From: Spirochaetaceae bacterium UBA1306
GTDB lineage: Bacteria > Spirochaetota > Spirochaetia > Treponematales > Rectinemataceae
Direction: 5' to 3'
Assembly (NCBI GenBank): GCA_002307245.1
Contig: DBTW01000017.1
Span: 2,191-10,179 of the forward strand
Length of the DNA: 7,989 bases
Shown here piece after piece: positions 6,692 to 7,989 of the stretch; position 1 is the stretch's first letter; the number at the start of each line of letters is the position of its first letter. Position numbers and translations under genes: made by a program. The notes beneath the pieces are model-generated. The model saw nothing but the letters and a program-made list of their open reading frames with translations. It had not been told where the DNA came from and ran no database searches.

Positions 6692-6711
6692 ATCGCGGCG
6701 TCGATCCGGGA

Positions 6712-7989
6712 TTATTTCTTGATCTTCGCCTTGAGCTCCGGCATCGAATAGCCGTATTGATCCTTCATGTCGCGCAACGGCTTGTCCCGGGGAATATCCG
6801 CGGGCAGGCCGAGCTTCTCTATCACGGCCGCGCTCTCGGTCTTCAGTGACTTGGCGATGTCGTCGATGCTCATGGTGCCCTCGAGCGCGAAGTCCGCGGG
6901 AACGAGGAGGGAGGCCTTCGATTCCGCGGACTTGGGCGGAGCCGCCGTCGGGGCTGCCGGCCTGGCCAGATCGCCATTTTCGCCGGCATACGGCACTCCG
7001 ATGATCTTGGCTACCGCCACCCGGACCGCGTCGGCCTCGAAACCCGCGATCCCGGCGAGCTTGCCCGTGTCCTTGAGCATGGTCTCGGGCGGGACTATCC
7101 TCTGATCGACGCCCACCCCACGGTAGAGCCGCTCGAGTTCGATGCCGAAGGACTCGGCGACCGCGGCATAGGTCGAGGATCCCTTGATGTCCTCGACCTT
7201 AAGTAAGCCGGTCGTGGCCTGCTCCTGGAGCGATTTCGCCGAGAAGCGGAGCATGCCCAGGCTCTGCCCGACTAAGGCCGCGACCAGGTAGATCGCGAGG
7301 CCGATGACGACGACGAGGCCCGTCTTGACCGCCTTGCCGCCCAGGGTCGCGGAGAGCGTCCTCTTCTTCGTCGGGCATGCGGTGACGCATTCCATGCAGG
7401 CTATGCATTCCATCGAGCCTATCTTCTCGACCTTAGAGACTTCGATGTTCATGGGACAGGCGTGGTCGCAGTTCGAGCAGGAGATGCAGGTGGAAGCCTC
7501 GCGCTTGATCCTGAAGATGGGCACGCGGCTCAAGATCGCATTGACTGCCCCGAGGGGGCATAGGTACTTGCAGAAGGCTCGCTCGTAAAGCATCGAGAGG
7601 ACCAGGGTCGCGACGAGCATGACGAGGCCCACGGCGAACTCGGCCCACACGGCGCCGAGCCCCGCCGCTAGGTGCCCATAGGCGGCCAGGGGGTCGTAGG
7701 GCCTGATGACGAGCTCGCCCGCCCGCCATGTGAAGTAGATGATGGCGGCGAGCAGCGGGTACTTCGCAAGGCGAAGGATCTTGTCCGCCTTCGGCGGCAC
7801 GACGAATCGTTTTCGGAAGATCTTCCTGCCCAGCCAGCCGAAGACGCCTTGCAAGGCCCCGAAGGCGCACAGCCATCCGCAGAAAAACCGCGAGAGGACT
7901 ATGCCGAGCGCGACGATAGCGCCGAGAAGGACGATATTGCCAGGCTCGATTTTTTTGATGAACTCGCCCCCCGCGACGTACTTCATGAG
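6712..7989 (-). CDS. NapH/polyferredoxin-type 4Fe-4S membrane protein with duplicated C-terminal helical domain (5' end outside window)
   Basis: The frame is open to the window edge; the visible part from the Met at 7986 is 424 residues. That Met is probably internal, because NapH-type proteins normally have another TM helix before this point. Numbering from it: FCGWLC at 35-40 and FCKYLCPLG at 138-146 are the paired membrane-edge motifs of the family. TM helices lie at about 17-33, 76-90, 111-132 and 219-241. Two ferredoxin-type 4Fe-4S motifs follow: CxxCxxCxxxCP at 167-178 and again at 194-205. The family moves electrons between the quinone pool or a membrane reductase and a partner protein. 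After the last TM come two related helical units (about 261-330 and 366-423) joined by a Pro/Ala-rich linker. Each has the pattern 'G..s...+A...........lG....+p....l+d....'. The exact partner is unknown. It is probably co-transcribed with the two permeases 20 nt downstream. Confidence 0.85.
   Translation of the reverse strand, partial: LMKYVAGGEFIKKIEPGNIVLLGAIVALGIVLSRFFCGWLCAFGALQGVFGWLGRKIFRKRFVVPPKADKILRLAKYPLLAAIIYFTWRAGELVIRPYDPLAAYGHLAAGLGAVWAEFAVGLVMLVATLVLSMLYERAFCKYLCPLGAVNAILSRVPIFRIKREASTCISCSNCDHACPMNIEVSKVEKIGSMECIACMECVTACPTKKRTLSATLGGKAVKTGLVVVIGLAIYLVAALVGQSLGMLRFSAKSLQEQATTGLLKVEDIKGSSTYAAVAESFGIELERLYRGVGVDQRIVPPETMLKDTGKLAGIAGFEADAVRVAVAKIIGVPYAGENGDLARPAAPTAAPPKSAESKASLLVPADFALEGTMSIDDIAKSLKTESAAVIEKLGLPADIPRDKPLRDMKDQYGYSMPELKAKIKK

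Noticed and set aside
6692..6711. Possible promoter or terminator between the polyferredoxin gene and the DppB-type gene
   Set aside because: Only 20 nt, with no hairpin, T-run or promoter boxes; read-through is the simplest view.

Overview
The window is GC-rich bacterial DNA, packed almost completely with genes. It holds six protein genes in two convergent blocks, and no RNA genes, mobile elements or CRISPR arrays were seen. The organism cannot be named from this sequence. The gene set (a thioredoxin/thioredoxin-reductase fusion, a polyferredoxin membrane protein and archaeal-looking peptide-type ABC transport parts) suggests an anaerobe. The solute-binding protein has a cleavable-type signal peptide and no lipobox, which fits a diderm with a periplasm. 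A spirochaete or similar lineage is a guess only.

Plus strand, left block (1-4401). The 3' end of a LysR-family regulator (3-458) is followed by a 92-nt gap whose RNA can fold into a long two-part hairpin (481-538). That hairpin ends directly before the ribosome binding site of a fused thioredoxin-thioredoxin reductase (551-1840). Its stop codon overlaps the start codon of an 854-residue family-5 (peptide/nickel-type) extracellular solute-binding protein (1837-4401), so the two are probably translationally coupled.

Minus strand, right block (7989-4398, read right to left). A NapH/polyferredoxin-type membrane protein, cut by the window edge, carries two 4Fe-4S cluster motifs and two copies of a small helical domain at its C-terminus. 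After 20 nt comes a DppB-type permease, and its stop codon overlaps the start of a DppC-type permease that has a large extracytoplasmic insert.

The two blocks meet tail to tail. The stop codons of the binding protein and the DppC-type permease share the 4-bp palindrome CTAG (4398-4401), so there is no intergenic space. A GC-rich hairpin (4401-4430) starts right after the plus-strand stop and lies inside the last ten codons of the permease gene.

Working together: the binding protein and the two permeases look like parts of one ABC importer for an unknown solute (peptide or other family-5 ligand), although they sit on opposite strands. No ATPase gene is present. Each half of the importer shares an apparent operon with a redox protein: cytosolic disulfide reduction on one side, membrane Fe-S electron transfer on the other. 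Whether this pairing is functional is inference.
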